Shown here: positions 1-10,188 of the stretch, in pieces | Layout: each line of letters begins with the position of its first letter | Position numbering within the stretch: position 1 is the stretch's first letter | Assembly: GCF_000012985.1 (NCBI RefSeq) | Contig: NC_007645.1 | Location: 5,168,581 to 5,232,580 of the forward strand | DNA: 64,000 nucleotides | Direction of reading: 5' to 3' | Origin: Hahella chejuensis KCTC 2396 | GTDB lineage: Bacteria > Pseudomonadota > Gammaproteobacteria > Pseudomonadales > Oleiphilaceae | The notes under the pieces: generated by a model | The model's input: the letters and a program-made list of their open reading frames with translations, nothing else | The model's database searches: none | What the model was told of the DNA's origin: nothing | Program-made: the position numbers and the translations under genes

Positions 1-3000
1 GTCAACTAGTGCTGCTAGACTCGCATTCGAATCCAACACCGCGCCCAGCTTCTGCACAGGGTGTTTTATGGTCACATCTGCTAAAAGTTCCTCTAAATAA
101 TCTATAGCTTCCCGTCTTCTAAAGGCATCCCAATGCTTCTGATTAGAGTAGTCGCAGATGCAGTTAACACACCCCGATTCGCATGCAGCAGAGCATCGTA
201 GTCTTTCTAACATGCTTTTTAACAAGCCTGAAAAACCTATAGAGTCGAAAAGTCGCTTCACATATCCAGCGCCACCAGGAACTCCATCGTAAGCAATCAA
301 TGTTAAGCAACCATTTTCAAATCGATGGAGACCACGTACTTCAGATACGGGTATATTTAGTGTGTCCACAATCGCCAGCCGCATTGCTTCCGATAGCGTA
401 ACCGCGATACCAGATTTCAGCTCGACCCCTTCCTCAGTTGCTAAAATACTCAAAGGAATCTGGACAGGCTGATTAAGTCGGTAAATCACCACATCTGTGT
501 GGTATTCGTGAGCCAGAGAGATTCTTTCTAAACGCGCAGTACTATTGCACCGTTTCCCAGTTTGAGGCACCTCATGTGATCTTGGACTTACTAATGAATC
601 TGCAGGCGTCATAAAGTTGCAGTAGCTACAACGCCAATAACCGAGCTTTCTCATGCCCCTGTTAAGAACGAATAGCTTCCCATCTAATCCACAATCTGAG
701 TATGCAGACATAAACGTCTTTTTGACTAAAGAGTGATCAGTATCTATGTAGCTTTCAAACGGCGGTACAACTATTAACTTTGCTTCATCTGCGGGAACGG
801 ATCTTTTACGCGACGTAGTGGGATCTTTTCCTCGAGATTCCTTTAGTGCGGTGACGAAACCTTTGGGTTGTAGGAAAGAGATTGGTTGGTCATTTAACAC
901 ATGCTGGCAATTCTCACACTCTGTTAGCCGATCCTCGAAGCATTCAGCAACATTTGCATGATTACAGTCGGAACAGATTGATACCACTCGGGTTGGCATA
1001 AATGCCCTGGGTGAGTAAGCCAAACCAGCACTGCGCCAGATCCTGCCATTAGCTATGACGTCAGAACCTGGTGCATACTCGGATATGCCTAATGAAGCAT
1101 CACGCACAAGCTCTATATCCGATTTTATATATTCATGCTTATATTCTCTTCTAGCCTGGGTTACCTCTAATGAAAGTGAGTGAATCGGAAAGCTGTATGT
1201 AGGAATCAGTCCATTTTCAGATAGTTTGGAAACTAAGTATTGGCCCAAATAGCTATCTCGCTGCTGTTTCCATCGGGAAAACTCTTTACTAGCATTATCA
1301 TCTCCGCCTGCGATTTTCTGTCTTGCTTGCTCCATCTTTTGTTGGTACCTACTGCAGCGGGTTTCGCAAAGCCACGCGAATTTCTCCATCTCATCAACAA
1401 ATACTTCTTGGATACGTTGCAATTGAGGCTTTAAGATCCCAGCCTCGTTTTTAGGTAGTGTATTTATTAGCGAATTGGCTTCATTCAAGGCAGCTTTACC
1501 ATCATCAGTTTCCAACCAAGCCTGCAATACTTTGCGAAACTCCTGGCTAAAGCCGTCAATGATTGCTGAGCCAAACAGATCAGCAAGCACAGGTGCCTTC
1601 AGCCGATCTTGTGCTACATTGGTCTGGAAAAACCTTGATAGCAATACGGAGATTTGATGGCGCTGAAAGATTGTCTTATTTGATAGACATACGGAAGGAT
1701 CAGCTGGAGACCTTTCCAGGTATTCCCTAAAGTTCGCGAACACCACACGATCATAATTGGAGTTTCTGGCAACCGTTACACAAAAAGGTGCTGCTTGCGC
1801 CCGACGTCCGGCCCGCCCGGTGCGTTGCTGATAATTGGCAATACCTGGTGGCACATTCAGATTCACAACCGCTTCAAGATCTCCCAAATCCACACCGACT
1901 TCCATGGTGGTCGTACAGCTAAGCACATTTATTTTTGAATCGAAAAACTCAGATTCAATGAATTCTCTCAGTTCTGTCGAGAGCGATGCTGTGTGCTCTC
2001 TGCTCCTGACCACCTGAGACTGTATTTCAGTGTAGGAATGAATGTAGTGGTTACGTTCAGAACTGAACTCTTTTGGATTGCAGACCTCAACCTCTCCTGT
2101 GCACCCAAATGATGTACACTTGCCGTTCACCACATGGCGCTGTCTGAGTCCGCAGGAGTTGCATTTGAACAAGGACTTTTTGCCACCATCTGAAAGCAGA
2201 ATCAGAGAAGCATCCAGGGCCTTGCCAGCTCCACTACTCACCAACACCTTTGATTTGGTTAGTAGCATCCACATTGATTTCAAAAACGCCTGACTACGTT
2301 CTTTGGTCCAGCCTAACTGCTTGGTCAAGTACCAAGTACGTCGGTTGTTCCTAGTACTCCCCAATTGGGTCGTCCAAGAATGAGTGACCTCTGAACCAGA
2401 CTTCTCATACTCAAACAACTTTATGCCTGTATATCGCTCCCCCCAAATCGCAGCACTGTTCATATCTGGGTTATTTGGCATATTGGTGATCGCCTTACTA
2501 CGTCGGATATGCTCAAGAAAAATTAAACACAGGCTGCGTATATCTTCCTTGGAAATACCATCGAACTCTTTCAGCAGACCACGAATTACCCGATCCAACT
2601 TCTCATCTTTATATGAAATTTCTACTAACCCCAGAGACTCCAAAGATACCCTGCGCCCCGGAGGGGTGCAGAACTCAGCCCCCAACTTACCAGTCAAGAT
2701 GTCCTTTACATCATCAAAATAATCTCGTAAGTCACCATTAGCATCCGGATAGGCAAAGCAATTACGCTTATCCCATAAGGCTCTAACCTTATTTGCCAAA
2801 GTATCCAAGGGAACAGGAGCACTGTCCGCTCGTAGGGCCTCTACAATAGCGGACCTATGAGCGAAATCATTAGCGGTTCGTTCAAAATAGGGTGCAAAGA
2901 ATGCTGCATCCTGACGGTTATCTGAAAATGTTAATAGTTTCCTGCCAGCAGCAGGTCGCTGGTTAAGTGACTGCGGTGGCAATGCTTCAAGCACACATTG

Positions 3001-4950
3001 CGTTATCACACTGGATAGAGCTTCATTACCAGGGTAAAACCGACTGATGATCTCAGCATTAGATCCTGAGGCTGTGGCATTGCAGGCTGCACAGTGAGTG
3101 AGATAATGAGTGCGGTCAAACTCATCCTCTTCGGTTTTGAGTTCGAAAAGTCTTACTCCACCTTCGTTCAGAATATTGCCGGTTAACGGATCAATATGCA
3201 GCGACCGCCATTGTTGCTCTGCTGATTGCTCTGCTTCGTCATCTTCATCAAAAATTGCATTCGAACTCGGTTCCCCTAACCAAAAAATTCGCCTATGGGC
3301 AGTAGCAGACGCGCTTGGGTAGCGATTGTGTAGTTTCGAATTGTAGTGATATCCCTCAATATAGGGCTGCCCACACTGTCGACAGGTGAGCAAGGGATAA
3401 TAAATATGCTGATCTGTTTGATGGTGTGCTCTTAAGGCGAGATAACCAAACCCTTCTGCATTACTTGCCAATGTTACGCAGGAGCCTTCGATTGCCGAGG
3501 CAATAATATGGTGCTTACAGGGTAACAATGGAAAATTATCGACGGGTGACTTGGCATACATTCCCACTTGGACCAAACCGGTTAAGGCATTTCCAATATT
3601 CAGATTCGAAGGTCCAAATACTGATTCTGCTAGCTCACCAAAGTCGATAACGCCCCCCTGCAACACATCAGCAGTCATTTGTATTTCGTCATTACTGGCG
3701 AACGCAGTAAACAGTGCATGCTCCAGCTCTGTATTTCCATCTGCTTTTTCAATCTTATCCAAGAGTTCTCTTGGGATTAAATCGGTAATATCAAGCCCAG
3801 CGTCCTCTAGGCAGCCTACAAAATTAAATCCATTTTGATCGTCATTGGCTTTGTTCTCATATAGAAATTGTTTAAACCCTAATCCCACTTTTATCCAAGC
3901 ATCCGCATCCAGGCTAAACTTATTTGATGACTGGCGTTGTAGATCTCGATGCGTCTCACGCTTGCCCCGAATAATCTCTGGTCGAGCCTCACCAAACAAG
4001 CGAGCGGCAAACTCTTTCAGATTCCCCTCTGATTCAGGTGAGTCCCCCAAGCTGGCACTGGTAGCAAAGTACTGAACAGGTGTTTCCAGCCCCAGCCTGG
4101 TCTTAAGCTTCCGCAATAAAAGTGCAACTTCCGTCGCTTGCGCTCCGGAATAGGTATGAACCTCATCCAATACAATTGCTTTAAGTTTACAATCGCTAAA
4201 CAAAGGAGCGTTTGTGGGCAATAACAATAGATGCTCCAACATGGCATAGTTTGTCACTAAAATCTTCGGAGGGTTCTCCAACATTTCTTCACGGGTGACC
4301 AACCAATTATCAGGTATATTTCCGTCAAACTCCTCATCCAGCTTTACGTTTTCCAGCATTCCCTGAATTACTTCTGATCGTGAGACATGCTTTCGGGTTT
4401 GTCCGGTGAATCGACCAAACGTGATTCCGTGTTTTCTAAGAGTTTTGCCAAATAGTGGTGCAATTCGAAAGTTCAACTGATCATTTGCCAGGGCGTTCAT
4501 AGGATAAACGAGTAAGATTCTAACACCCGGTTCATCGAATTCCGGGTCGTTTAGCAGGGTATCGGCAATTGGATACAGGAATGTTTCAGTTTTACCTGAC
4601 CCGGTTCCCGTTGCGACTACGAGGTTCTCGCCTTCTGAACATGACTTGGTTAGTGCTTTATCCTGATGGAGGTGTAATTTCCTATCTAGGATGTCTTTCC
4701 CCAAGGCCTCCAACCCATCATGCATAAAGCCTCCATGCTTAACGAGTAAATCCCTTAGCGGACGGCCTTTTTCAAAGTCTGGTACGGATTCAATATATGG
4801 GCCCTTAACTAGGGTCTCTTGTTTTAAGGCTGCCCAAAATGTATTCGATAATTCGGGGTATCTGGAATGTATTGGTACGGTAGTGGAAATATATCTACGC
4901 AACGTCTCTTCCAGGTTGTTCTTGAGTACTAACGGATTTGCTTCGCTCAT
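1..4950 (-). CDS. DruE-like giant DEAD/DEAH helicase with C-terminal DUF1998 zinc domain (3' end outside window)
   Basis: The frame is open for 1,650 codons from the ATG at 4950 to the window edge, so the C-terminus is missing. Superfamily 2 helicase motifs are visible: Walker A ATGTGSGKT (Lys about 120), DEVH (Asp about 262), an SAS motif, and GVDLGDLEAV followed by NYQQRTGRAGRR (about 1045). Several Cys-pair zinc sites follow (CRQCG, CAAC, CNSCG, CSDC, CSYC), and a DUF1998-like cluster CSAACESGCVNC lies near residue 1580. Helicase and DUF1998 in one very long chain is the layout of Druantia DruE; DISARM splits them into DrmA and DrmB. The ATG follows the stop of the upstream gene directly (TAAATG), so translation is coupled. 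It probably acts as an ATP-driven nucleic-acid translocase in phage defence. The helicase call is firm; the Druantia assignment is inference. Confidence 0.85.
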   Translation of the reverse strand, partial: MSEANPLVLKNNLEETLRRYISTTVPIHSRYPELSNTFWAALKQETLVKGPYIESVPDFEKGRPLRDLLVKHGGFMHDGLEALGKDILDRKLHLHQDKALTKSCSEGENLVVATGTGSGKTETFLYPIADTLLNDPEFDEPGVRILLVYPMNALANDQLNFRIAPLFGKTLRKHGITFGRFTGQTRKHVSRSEVIQGMLENVKLDEEFDGNIPDNWLVTREEMLENPPKILVTNYAMLEHLLLLPTNAPLFSDCKLKAIVLDEVHTYSGAQATEVALLLRKLKTRLGLETPVQYFATSASLGDSPESEGNLKEFAARLFGEARPEIIRGKRETHRDLQRQSSNKFSLDADAWIKVGLGFKQFLYENKANDDQNGFNFVGCLEDAGLDITDLIPRELLDKIEKADGNTELEHALFTAFASNDEIQMTADVLQGGVIDFGELAESVFGPSNLNIGNALTGLVQVGMYAKSPVDNFPLLPCKHHIIASAIEGSCVTLASNAEGFGYLALRAHHQTDQHIYYPLLTCRQCGQPYIEGYHYNSKLHNRYPSASATAHRRIFWLGEPSSNAIFDEDDEAEQSAEQQWRSLHIDPLTGNILNEGGVRLFELKTEEDEFDRTHYLTHCAACNATASGSNAEIISRFYPGNEALSSVITQCVLEALPPQSLNQRPAAGRKLLTFSDNRQDAAFFAPYFERTANDFAHRSAIVEALRADSAPVPLDTLANKVRALWDKRNCFAYPDANGDLRDYFDDVKDILTGKLGAEFCTPPGRRVSLESLGLVEISYKDEKLDRVIRGLLKEFDGISKEDIRSLCLIFLEHIRRSKAITNMPNNPDMNSAAIWGERYTGIKLFEYEKSGSEVTHSWTTQLGSTRNNRRTWYLTKQLGWTKERSQAFLKSMWMLLTKSKVLVSSGAGKALDASLILLSDGGKKSLFKCNSCGLRQRHVVNGKCTSFGCTGEVEVCNPKEFSSERNHYIHSYTEIQSQVVRSREHTASLSTELREFIESEFFDSKINVLSCTTTMEVGVDLGDLEAVVNLNVPPGIANYQQRTGRAGRRAQAAPFCVTVARNSNYDRVVFANFREYLERSPADPSVCLSNKTIFQRHQISVLLSRFFQTNVAQDRLKAPVLADLFGSAIIDGFSQEFRKVLQAWLETDDGKAALNEANSLINTLPKNEAGILKPQLQRIQEVFVDEMEKFAWLCETRCSRYQQKMEQARQKIAGGDDNASKEFSRWKQQRDSYLGQYLVSKLSENGLIPTYSFPIHSLSLEVTQARREYKHEYIKSDIELVRDASLGISEYAPGSDVIANGRIWRSAGLAYSPRAFMPTRVVSICSDCNHANVAECFEDRLTECENCQHVLNDQPISFLQPKGFVTALKESRGKDPTTSRKRSVPADEAKLIVVPPFESYIDTDHSLVKKTFMSAYSDCGLDGKLFVLNRGMRKLGYWRCSYCNFMTPADSLVSPRSHEVPQTGKRCNSTARLERISLAHEYHTDVVIYRLNQPVQIPLSILATEEGVELKSGIAVTLSEAMRLAIVDTLNIPVSEVRGLHRFENGCLTLIAYDGVPGGAGYVKRLFDSIGFSGLLKSMLERLRCSAACESGCVNCICDYSNQKHWDAFRRREAIDYLEELLADVTIKHPVQKLGAVLDSNASLAALVD

Positions 4951-7900
4951 TTAAATACCTTCCATAGTTACGCTGGCTTGCTGGCGAGAAATAAAGTAAA
5001 CATCCCACAACAGTAAGAAGTAATGAAATAGGTTTCCAGAAACGCCTAGGTAGTAGCTAAGAATATTCTCTAGCTTGGCGCCATCAACTAAGTATTGTGT
5101 CAACTCTGCGCAGAACTCATTCAGGGAACGACTTTCCCAAAAGACAGACCTACATTGCTTTGCAAATAGAGAACTAAAACTGCATGCGGCTATTAGCAAA
5201 TTCCGTTCGTTCTCATACTCGAAATAGTCCTCAGGGATTAGCACAGGAACGTTATTTTCATGCTCACGGATAAATCTAAATAACAAGCTGTTGAGGGTAG
5301 GACGATTGAACTCATTGCCCACTTGCGATGATCTGGATTTCATTAAAAACTCATATTGACAGTAGGCCAGATGGCGACCACCCAACATATCACCCAGAGC
5401 CGGTATCAAATCACCTGCTACAAGTGATTTAAATTGGCTCTCACTGAAAAGGCTGGGTAGCATTGCTTGCACAATCTGAATCGACAGGTTCCTCGGGGAA
5501 GCTCGCTCTGTAACGATAGCGCCACGATTTTCAAAGGCTGCTACTAAAGCTACATCCAGGAGCTCTGTCCTCAGGGTGTTGACCAGAGAATTACCGGCTT
5601 CCCCAATCACTTTCATACTTTTTAAACGGACGCTATTTTGTGCGTCTATTCGCTTATAGCTTTTTGATGGCCCGCAATAGATATCTGGATTAAACCCCCC
5701 TATATGCACTTGCGGTACCCAACTTGGGGAATCCTCTTCTCTCGCCCGGTAATGTGAAATGCTTAATACTCGACTTAATTGATCTGGATTGATGATATCT
5801 GGGTCATTAAGTAAGAAAGCCCAGATATCTTTGATCCAATGCATCGATTGCCAGGAATTCAGTTCAAAGCATTTTTTCAGAATCCTGTTCGTAAGTTCAA
5901 AAAGCTGTTGCTTGTCGTTGCTGGACTGAGTCTGTAGCGATGTAAAGTAGTTGTTGGTAAATGGAACGATGTGCCCTCTTTCTATTATTACACCAGCACC
6001 TAGATGATCATGCCGTTGGTTGGTGAATCGCCCCCATTTACCTTCGATCGAACCACTAAACTCCAATAGCCAAAGCCCATCAGGTACATTTTCAATATCC
6101 AAACTTATCATCTGATTCTTCGTGTCTGCATCCTGATGTATCAGCATCCCACCAAACTGCCCATATTGGCTTGTTGAAGTATCATGCACATTAAGAGAGA
6201 CAAACTGCTCTGATCGACTCATTAAGTTGGTTGCGTGAATATCAACCTGCGAAAATCCTGCTGGTGTACAAAATGATATTTCGAGATTTCTCGTGCTAGA
6301 TTTTATATTCCAATCTTCTACATAGAGAGGGGATACTATTTTCAGAAGAAGGGTTGGATATCCCGAGCACCATAATGTTAAGGCATTTTGATCACGATCG
6401 ACTTTATCCAAAAGCGCTGTCAAACTTGTTTTAAACCACCGTTTTTTATCAAAACGGTGGTGCAGGATATGAGATCCGAGCTTTACCTGACATTCATCAG
6501 TAGAAAAGATCCTTATACGGCGGGTGTCATCGTAGCTGCAGGATAATGTGCTCCCCAATGGTAGCAATTGCTCCTGTCGAAACCCATCCTTCAAATCGCT
6601 GATGTATATAAAGGTACCAGGAAGAGCAAACTTAATAGTTGTCTTCTGACGATTTGTTATATTGAAACATACTTCGACAAAGGGTAGGTCTGGATCGATG
6701 ACGACAAGTGACTTTGAATCTGTATCAATTCTGATGTTATTGGAAGAGTCCACATCAATTGAATTATCGGTAGGCAGCTCTTTAATATCCAGCCTAAATC
6801 CACTGTTGTACTGCTTAAGGCCACACCACACCAATGCACTTTGTCTGGCCAAAACCCGCTTTTCACCGTGCCTCCGAACAACCGCAATAACGCGTTTAAA
6901 ACCCGCACACCAATCCAAACTACAATAATCTAGGTTTACGGATGCTGAGCAATTTTCGATGCTCAGCGTGTGCCTGTGGGAGGCTTCACCGTCACTTGTA
7001 TAGAGTTCCAGTTCGTAACTACTAACACGAGGTTCCCATTCACCTGGGATTTTTATGTTTACACAGAGGCCATCTGAGCAGTAAAAGCTTTTCCCTGAGT
7101 GCGGTACGACTATGTCACCCTCAAATAAAATGCTTGCCTCGTCATGGGTATGGATCAGAAAGGTAACCGGCCCACGCTTGATCCCCCTATTGTCTCCAGA
7201 CACGAGCTCAAAGAAGCCAAGGAAAAAGCCTTGTTGGTAGGTCTGATCTAGAGTGATCCAAGTATCATTGATGTCAAATCGGGACAGCATTATGTATTGT
7301 CCAGGCGAAAATACGGCTCCATCTTCACTTAAACAATGGCTACCTACCAGCGCGCCTGTGTCTGCATCAAAAATAGCAAATTGATTATCTCTATCGGAGT
7401 GCCATAGCTGAAATTCAAAAGGAGGGCCACTTTCGTAAGTCACCTTGATGTTCTTGGTCGCCAAGCTTTCCAAGTAGTATCGTTGTTCTTTGTCTTTAAC
7501 CAGGATCACTTCCCGGTTACCGTCCATCTCAATTTCCCAAGCGACTCCATCCTCAAGTTTTGGCAATTTTATATAGATCTCATCACCATCCAACATCAAC
7601 TGAGGGAAAATGGCGACAGATAATGTATCCTCGGAAGTCTCTTCGCTCGTGTATGCTTCGTCCAAGTACCGCCGTAAGTAATATCCTTGGCTGTCATTTA
7701 GCAATGCTCTGACATTCTGTTTACCAAATGATGACTTTAACGCCTTCTTGAAACTCTCATACCAGGTTAGCTGCGCTGTGATATCATCTTGCTCAGGCAA
7801 GCCATAGCGCCTTGCGTACCGCTCCAATTGGCCCATGAGGTCAGGTAGGCTTGCCTCTGGAACTCCAGCCTGCTCCAAATAAGCATCAACCATATACCGA

Positions 7901-8301
7901 GGACCAAACAGGCGATTTGAAACGGGCAGCTCAAGCTTTTTACATGCCTTTCGAAACGCTAGCCATAAACACCGGCGCTCTTCATTGGTTTGGCTTGCTT
8001 CCGCCTTCCTCCCCATGGCCAAATTGATACAACCCCAAATTGCAGAGGTATCCGCGCCTAAATGATTGCGAAGGGAATGACTTAGATAACTCACAAATAG
8101 CGCAGGAGCTATATTCAAACCTTTCTCAAAATTTTTTAGATTACCACCAGCCTTAACAAGCGCATTTTCAACAAATTTTTGAGTGTTTTGAGATATCAAA
8201 CCGTCAATCAGGCCTAGATATGGAGTGTCGGACCCTTTTAACTTTTTACGCACTTCTAACTCATAAGAGCTAAATACGTTGTTGGTTGCAGACTTTTTCA
8301 T
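4951..8301 (-). CDS. DruH-like large protein of unknown fold (Druantia type III partner candidate)
   Basis: About 1,116 residues from the ATG at 8301. A GAGGGG stretch lies about 10 bases upstream of that ATG. An in-frame ATG at 8325 would add eight residues but has no well-spaced ribosome site. The first ~230 residues look helical and basic. The middle (about 230-800) is rich in beta strands with alternating hydrophobic residues and aromatics, suggesting repeated Ig-like or jelly-roll units. The last ~300 residues look helical again. No catalytic motif, signal peptide or membrane segment is visible. A protein of this size directly upstream of, and translationally coupled to, a DUF1998 helicase is the layout of Druantia type III (DruH-DruE). 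The assignment rests on that layout, not on a recognised motif. Confidence 0.7.
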   Translation of the reverse strand: MKKSATNNVFSSYELEVRKKLKGSDTPYLGLIDGLISQNTQKFVENALVKAGGNLKNFEKGLNIAPALFVSYLSHSLRNHLGADTSAIWGCINLAMGRKAEASQTNEERRCLWLAFRKACKKLELPVSNRLFGPRYMVDAYLEQAGVPEASLPDLMGQLERYARRYGLPEQDDITAQLTWYESFKKALKSSFGKQNVRALLNDSQGYYLRRYLDEAYTSEETSEDTLSVAIFPQLMLDGDEIYIKLPKLEDGVAWEIEMDGNREVILVKDKEQRYYLESLATKNIKVTYESGPPFEFQLWHSDRDNQFAIFDADTGALVGSHCLSEDGAVFSPGQYIMLSRFDINDTWITLDQTYQQGFFLGFFELVSGDNRGIKRGPVTFLIHTHDEASILFEGDIVVPHSGKSFYCSDGLCVNIKIPGEWEPRVSSYELELYTSDGEASHRHTLSIENCSASVNLDYCSLDWCAGFKRVIAVVRRHGEKRVLARQSALVWCGLKQYNSGFRLDIKELPTDNSIDVDSSNNIRIDTDSKSLVVIDPDLPFVEVCFNITNRQKTTIKFALPGTFIYISDLKDGFRQEQLLPLGSTLSCSYDDTRRIRIFSTDECQVKLGSHILHHRFDKKRWFKTSLTALLDKVDRDQNALTLWCSGYPTLLLKIVSPLYVEDWNIKSSTRNLEISFCTPAGFSQVDIHATNLMSRSEQFVSLNVHDTSTSQYGQFGGMLIHQDADTKNQMISLDIENVPDGLWLLEFSGSIEGKWGRFTNQRHDHLGAGVIIERGHIVPFTNNYFTSLQTQSSNDKQQLFELTNRILKKCFELNSWQSMHWIKDIWAFLLNDPDIINPDQLSRVLSISHYRAREEDSPSWVPQVHIGGFNPDIYCGPSKSYKRIDAQNSVRLKSMKVIGEAGNSLVNTLRTELLDVALVAAFENRGAIVTERASPRNLSIQIVQAMLPSLFSESQFKSLVAGDLIPALGDMLGGRHLAYCQYEFLMKSRSSQVGNEFNRPTLNSLLFRFIREHENNVPVLIPEDYFEYENERNLLIAACSFSSLFAKQCRSVFWESRSLNEFCAELTQYLVDGAKLENILSYYLGVSGNLFHYFLLLWDVYFISRQQASVTMEGI

Positions 8302-8342
8302 GCTGACTTTGCCCCTCTCTCCCATTAGCCCAACTGTTATCC

Positions 8343-8978
8343 TTATTGTTGTTTACACAAATTTATTGCTACACCAGTTGTCACCAGCCTACGACCTGCA
8401 TTGCTTCCAGCTACAACACAACCCAAAGCCGTACAACAAAATATCCAGATAGAATAAAAAGCTATATCTGATAATTTCGGCTCTAACACCAACTTCGCTG
8501 TTGAGAATAGTGCAACCATAATCAGAGAAACTGCAGCTGCATCCCGATAAAGCAGATATGCCTTGTGTACCGATGCAACCTCGCTCTGGTTTGCTAGTGG
8601 CCGATAAAATTCGCGATACCAATAGCTATTCTGTGCATCATGGTCAGACCGAAGCTCTTCAAAGCTAGGTACTCTTGCCTTGAGTTTCTCCACATCAATC
8701 CTGGCGTCATCTTCACACAACTGAATAAATCGATGCCCCGGAAGCACATTTTTCCAGCGGAGAAAGACTAATGAATTCTTAAGGTCTGCCGGAAGCAGAT
8801 AGCTCAACCATCCCGCCAGCACTCCAATAACCAGCATGACACCGCTAGTTTCCTTAAGAAAATCCAACAGGTTCAAATCAAGGACTGGGTAATTAAGGCT
8901 ATAAACAGCTAACAACTGAACAGCAACCAGCAACGAGAGCGGAACAATGTTCTGGGCCTTTAACGAAATGCTTGTCAT
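8343..8978 (-). CDS. four-helix membrane protein of the defence operon
   Basis: 211 residues. Two hydrophobic segments lie near the N-terminus (about 10-30 and 44-62) and two near the C-terminus (about 147-166 and 172-195). Between them is a charged soluble domain of about 80 residues. This helical hairpin, cytosolic domain, helical hairpin layout fits an inner-membrane effector or signalling anchor. The ATG lies 2 bases after the stop of the metallo-beta-lactamase gene, and its ribosome site (GAGGAGG) is inside that gene's last codons, so the pair is translated together. The next gene starts 17-41 bases downstream, depending on the start chosen. I do not recognise a family. A membrane-disrupting abortive-infection role is possible but unproven. 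Confidence 0.75.
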   Translation of the reverse strand: MTSISLKAQNIVPLSLLVAVQLLAVYSLNYPVLDLNLLDFLKETSGVMLVIGVLAGWLSYLLPADLKNSLVFLRWKNVLPGHRFIQLCEDDARIDVEKLKARVPSFEELRSDHDAQNSYWYREFYRPLANQSEVASVHKAYLLYRDAAAVSLIMVALFSTAKLVLEPKLSDIAFYSIWIFCCTALGCVVAGSNAGRRLVTTGVAINLCKQQ

Positions 8979-8980
8979 TT

Positions 8981-10072
8981 TCAGGCCTCCTCATCTTCGT
9001 AGTCGAAATGATAGGGCTCCGCCTCGAGACTACTCCACCCCTCCCTGCCTGGGGCTTCATAATGATGACAAATGCCACTTCCGCGCGTTGCTATAGCTTT
9101 TACTCCTCGATGGGTAAAGGCGTTCAGCACGGCTTTTCGCGGGTGTTTGGGTTCACTAGCCTTTGCTGTCGATGCTATTGCTGTGATGCCGCGAATTTCC
9201 CCCTGAGAAACGGGGTATCCGATCAAACGATTTAAAACGGTTTTTCCGATATTCCTTCTACTGCCATGATGCGGAATCTGCATGAACCGCAATTCCGCAC
9301 CGCTTAAACACAAATCAATTTGATCAGCAGCATGCTCAAGCGCTTCTATCCCGGCATCACCTGTAAATAGCAGCCGCCTGCCATCGACAATCAACTGCGT
9401 AATGGCGCTAGAATTATTTTTGGCAGAAGTCTTACCGTCATCGTCAATCTGGTCTTCTCCCCAAGTAGAGAAGAAGCGCCGAATAGCAGTTGCAGCTTTA
9501 TCAAAGAATCCTTCCATAACATCAGCCAGAGAAGCCTGTTCGGGCATTCCCTCAAAATCGGGTATCAGGGACTCATAATATTCAGTCGAGGGTCCAAGAA
9601 TCTTTAGCGTACCGCTCGCATCCAATTGGCCTGTGAATGGTTCTCGCACAATGATGCCCTTCGCCTCGGCCAATTTAACCAGCGACCAAGCTCTTTCGAG
9701 GTTCTGCTTTAAGCGCTCGCCAATACTATTGTCGCTCACCCGGCCATCCTTGAATTTTTCAGCTAACCCTTGGTTGTGCTCCCAAGGTTTATGAATCCAA
9801 AGCTCTTTAACATCCAGTTCATTTAAAACTATTTCCAGGCCGTTAATGTGATCCTGGTCTGGATGTGTATTGATAACTATATCCACCTCGTGCGTGCCAA
9901 AGTGGTTCTTGATATGTTCAACTAACGCCGTACCGGTGTCTTTAAAGCCACCATCAATGACCACAACCGTCTGCTCTTGACGGCTACCATGAAGATTTCC
10001 AAACCGAATAGCGATAGCATCACCGCTCTTGGACTCATCTCCTACACCCAGAAAATCTACCTCGTAACCCAT
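8981..10072 (-). CDS. ComEC/Rec2-like metallo-beta-lactamase-fold hydrolase
   Basis: The chosen start is the ATG at 10072, preceded by GAGGAAG about 6 bases upstream; a TTG at 10090 would add six residues. The chain is 363 residues with no signal peptide or membrane segment. Metal-binding motif HPDQDH is at residues 70-75. Further family features are an early IDGG loop, a TGDAG segment and a PHHGSRR segment. This is the soluble MBL domain related to ComEC, a fold used by nucleases and phosphodiesterases acting on nucleic acids or nucleotides. It is the first gene of the four-gene defence operon and is coupled to the membrane protein. Its substrate is unknown; DNA degradation or nucleotide-signal turnover are the obvious options. 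Confidence 0.85.
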   Translation of the reverse strand: MGYEVDFLGVGDESKSGDAIAIRFGNLHGSRQEQTVVVIDGGFKDTGTALVEHIKNHFGTHEVDIVINTHPDQDHINGLEIVLNELDVKELWIHKPWEHNQGLAEKFKDGRVSDNSIGERLKQNLERAWSLVKLAEAKGIIVREPFTGQLDASGTLKILGPSTEYYESLIPDFEGMPEQASLADVMEGFFDKAATAIRRFFSTWGEDQIDDDGKTSAKNNSSAITQLIVDGRRLLFTGDAGIEALEHAADQIDLCLSGAELRFMQIPHHGSRRNIGKTVLNRLIGYPVSQGEIRGITAIASTAKASEPKHPRKAVLNAFTHRGVKAIATRGSGICHHYEAPGREGWSSLEAEPYHFDYEDEEA

Positions 10073-10109
10073 GACTGCTTCCTCTTTCAAATGAAGTCAC
10101 GAGGTATAT

Positions 10110-10125
10110 ATCAATCTCCATGCCA
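10110..10125 (-). promoter_or_regulatory. weak sigma-54-like promoter before the four-gene defence operon
   Basis: On the minus strand the site reads TGGCATG-GAGA-TTGAT, against the -24/-12 consensus TGGCACG-N4-TTGCW. The spacing is exact and GG is present at -24, but the normally conserved GC at -12 is GA. A transcript would start near 10099, about 27 bases before the chosen ATG at 10072. The hsdM promoter has a similar leader length. Confidence 0.35.
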
Positions 10126-10188
10126 AAAATTTAAATCAATTAATATCAAATAGTTAGAAAAAAATCATTAAACCACTGACCGCAAACA

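Noticed and set aside
1-4950. DISARM drmA/drmB assignment for the helicase
   Set aside because: DISARM splits the helicase and DUF1998 into two genes and carries a methylase of its own; here they are one chain without such a partner.
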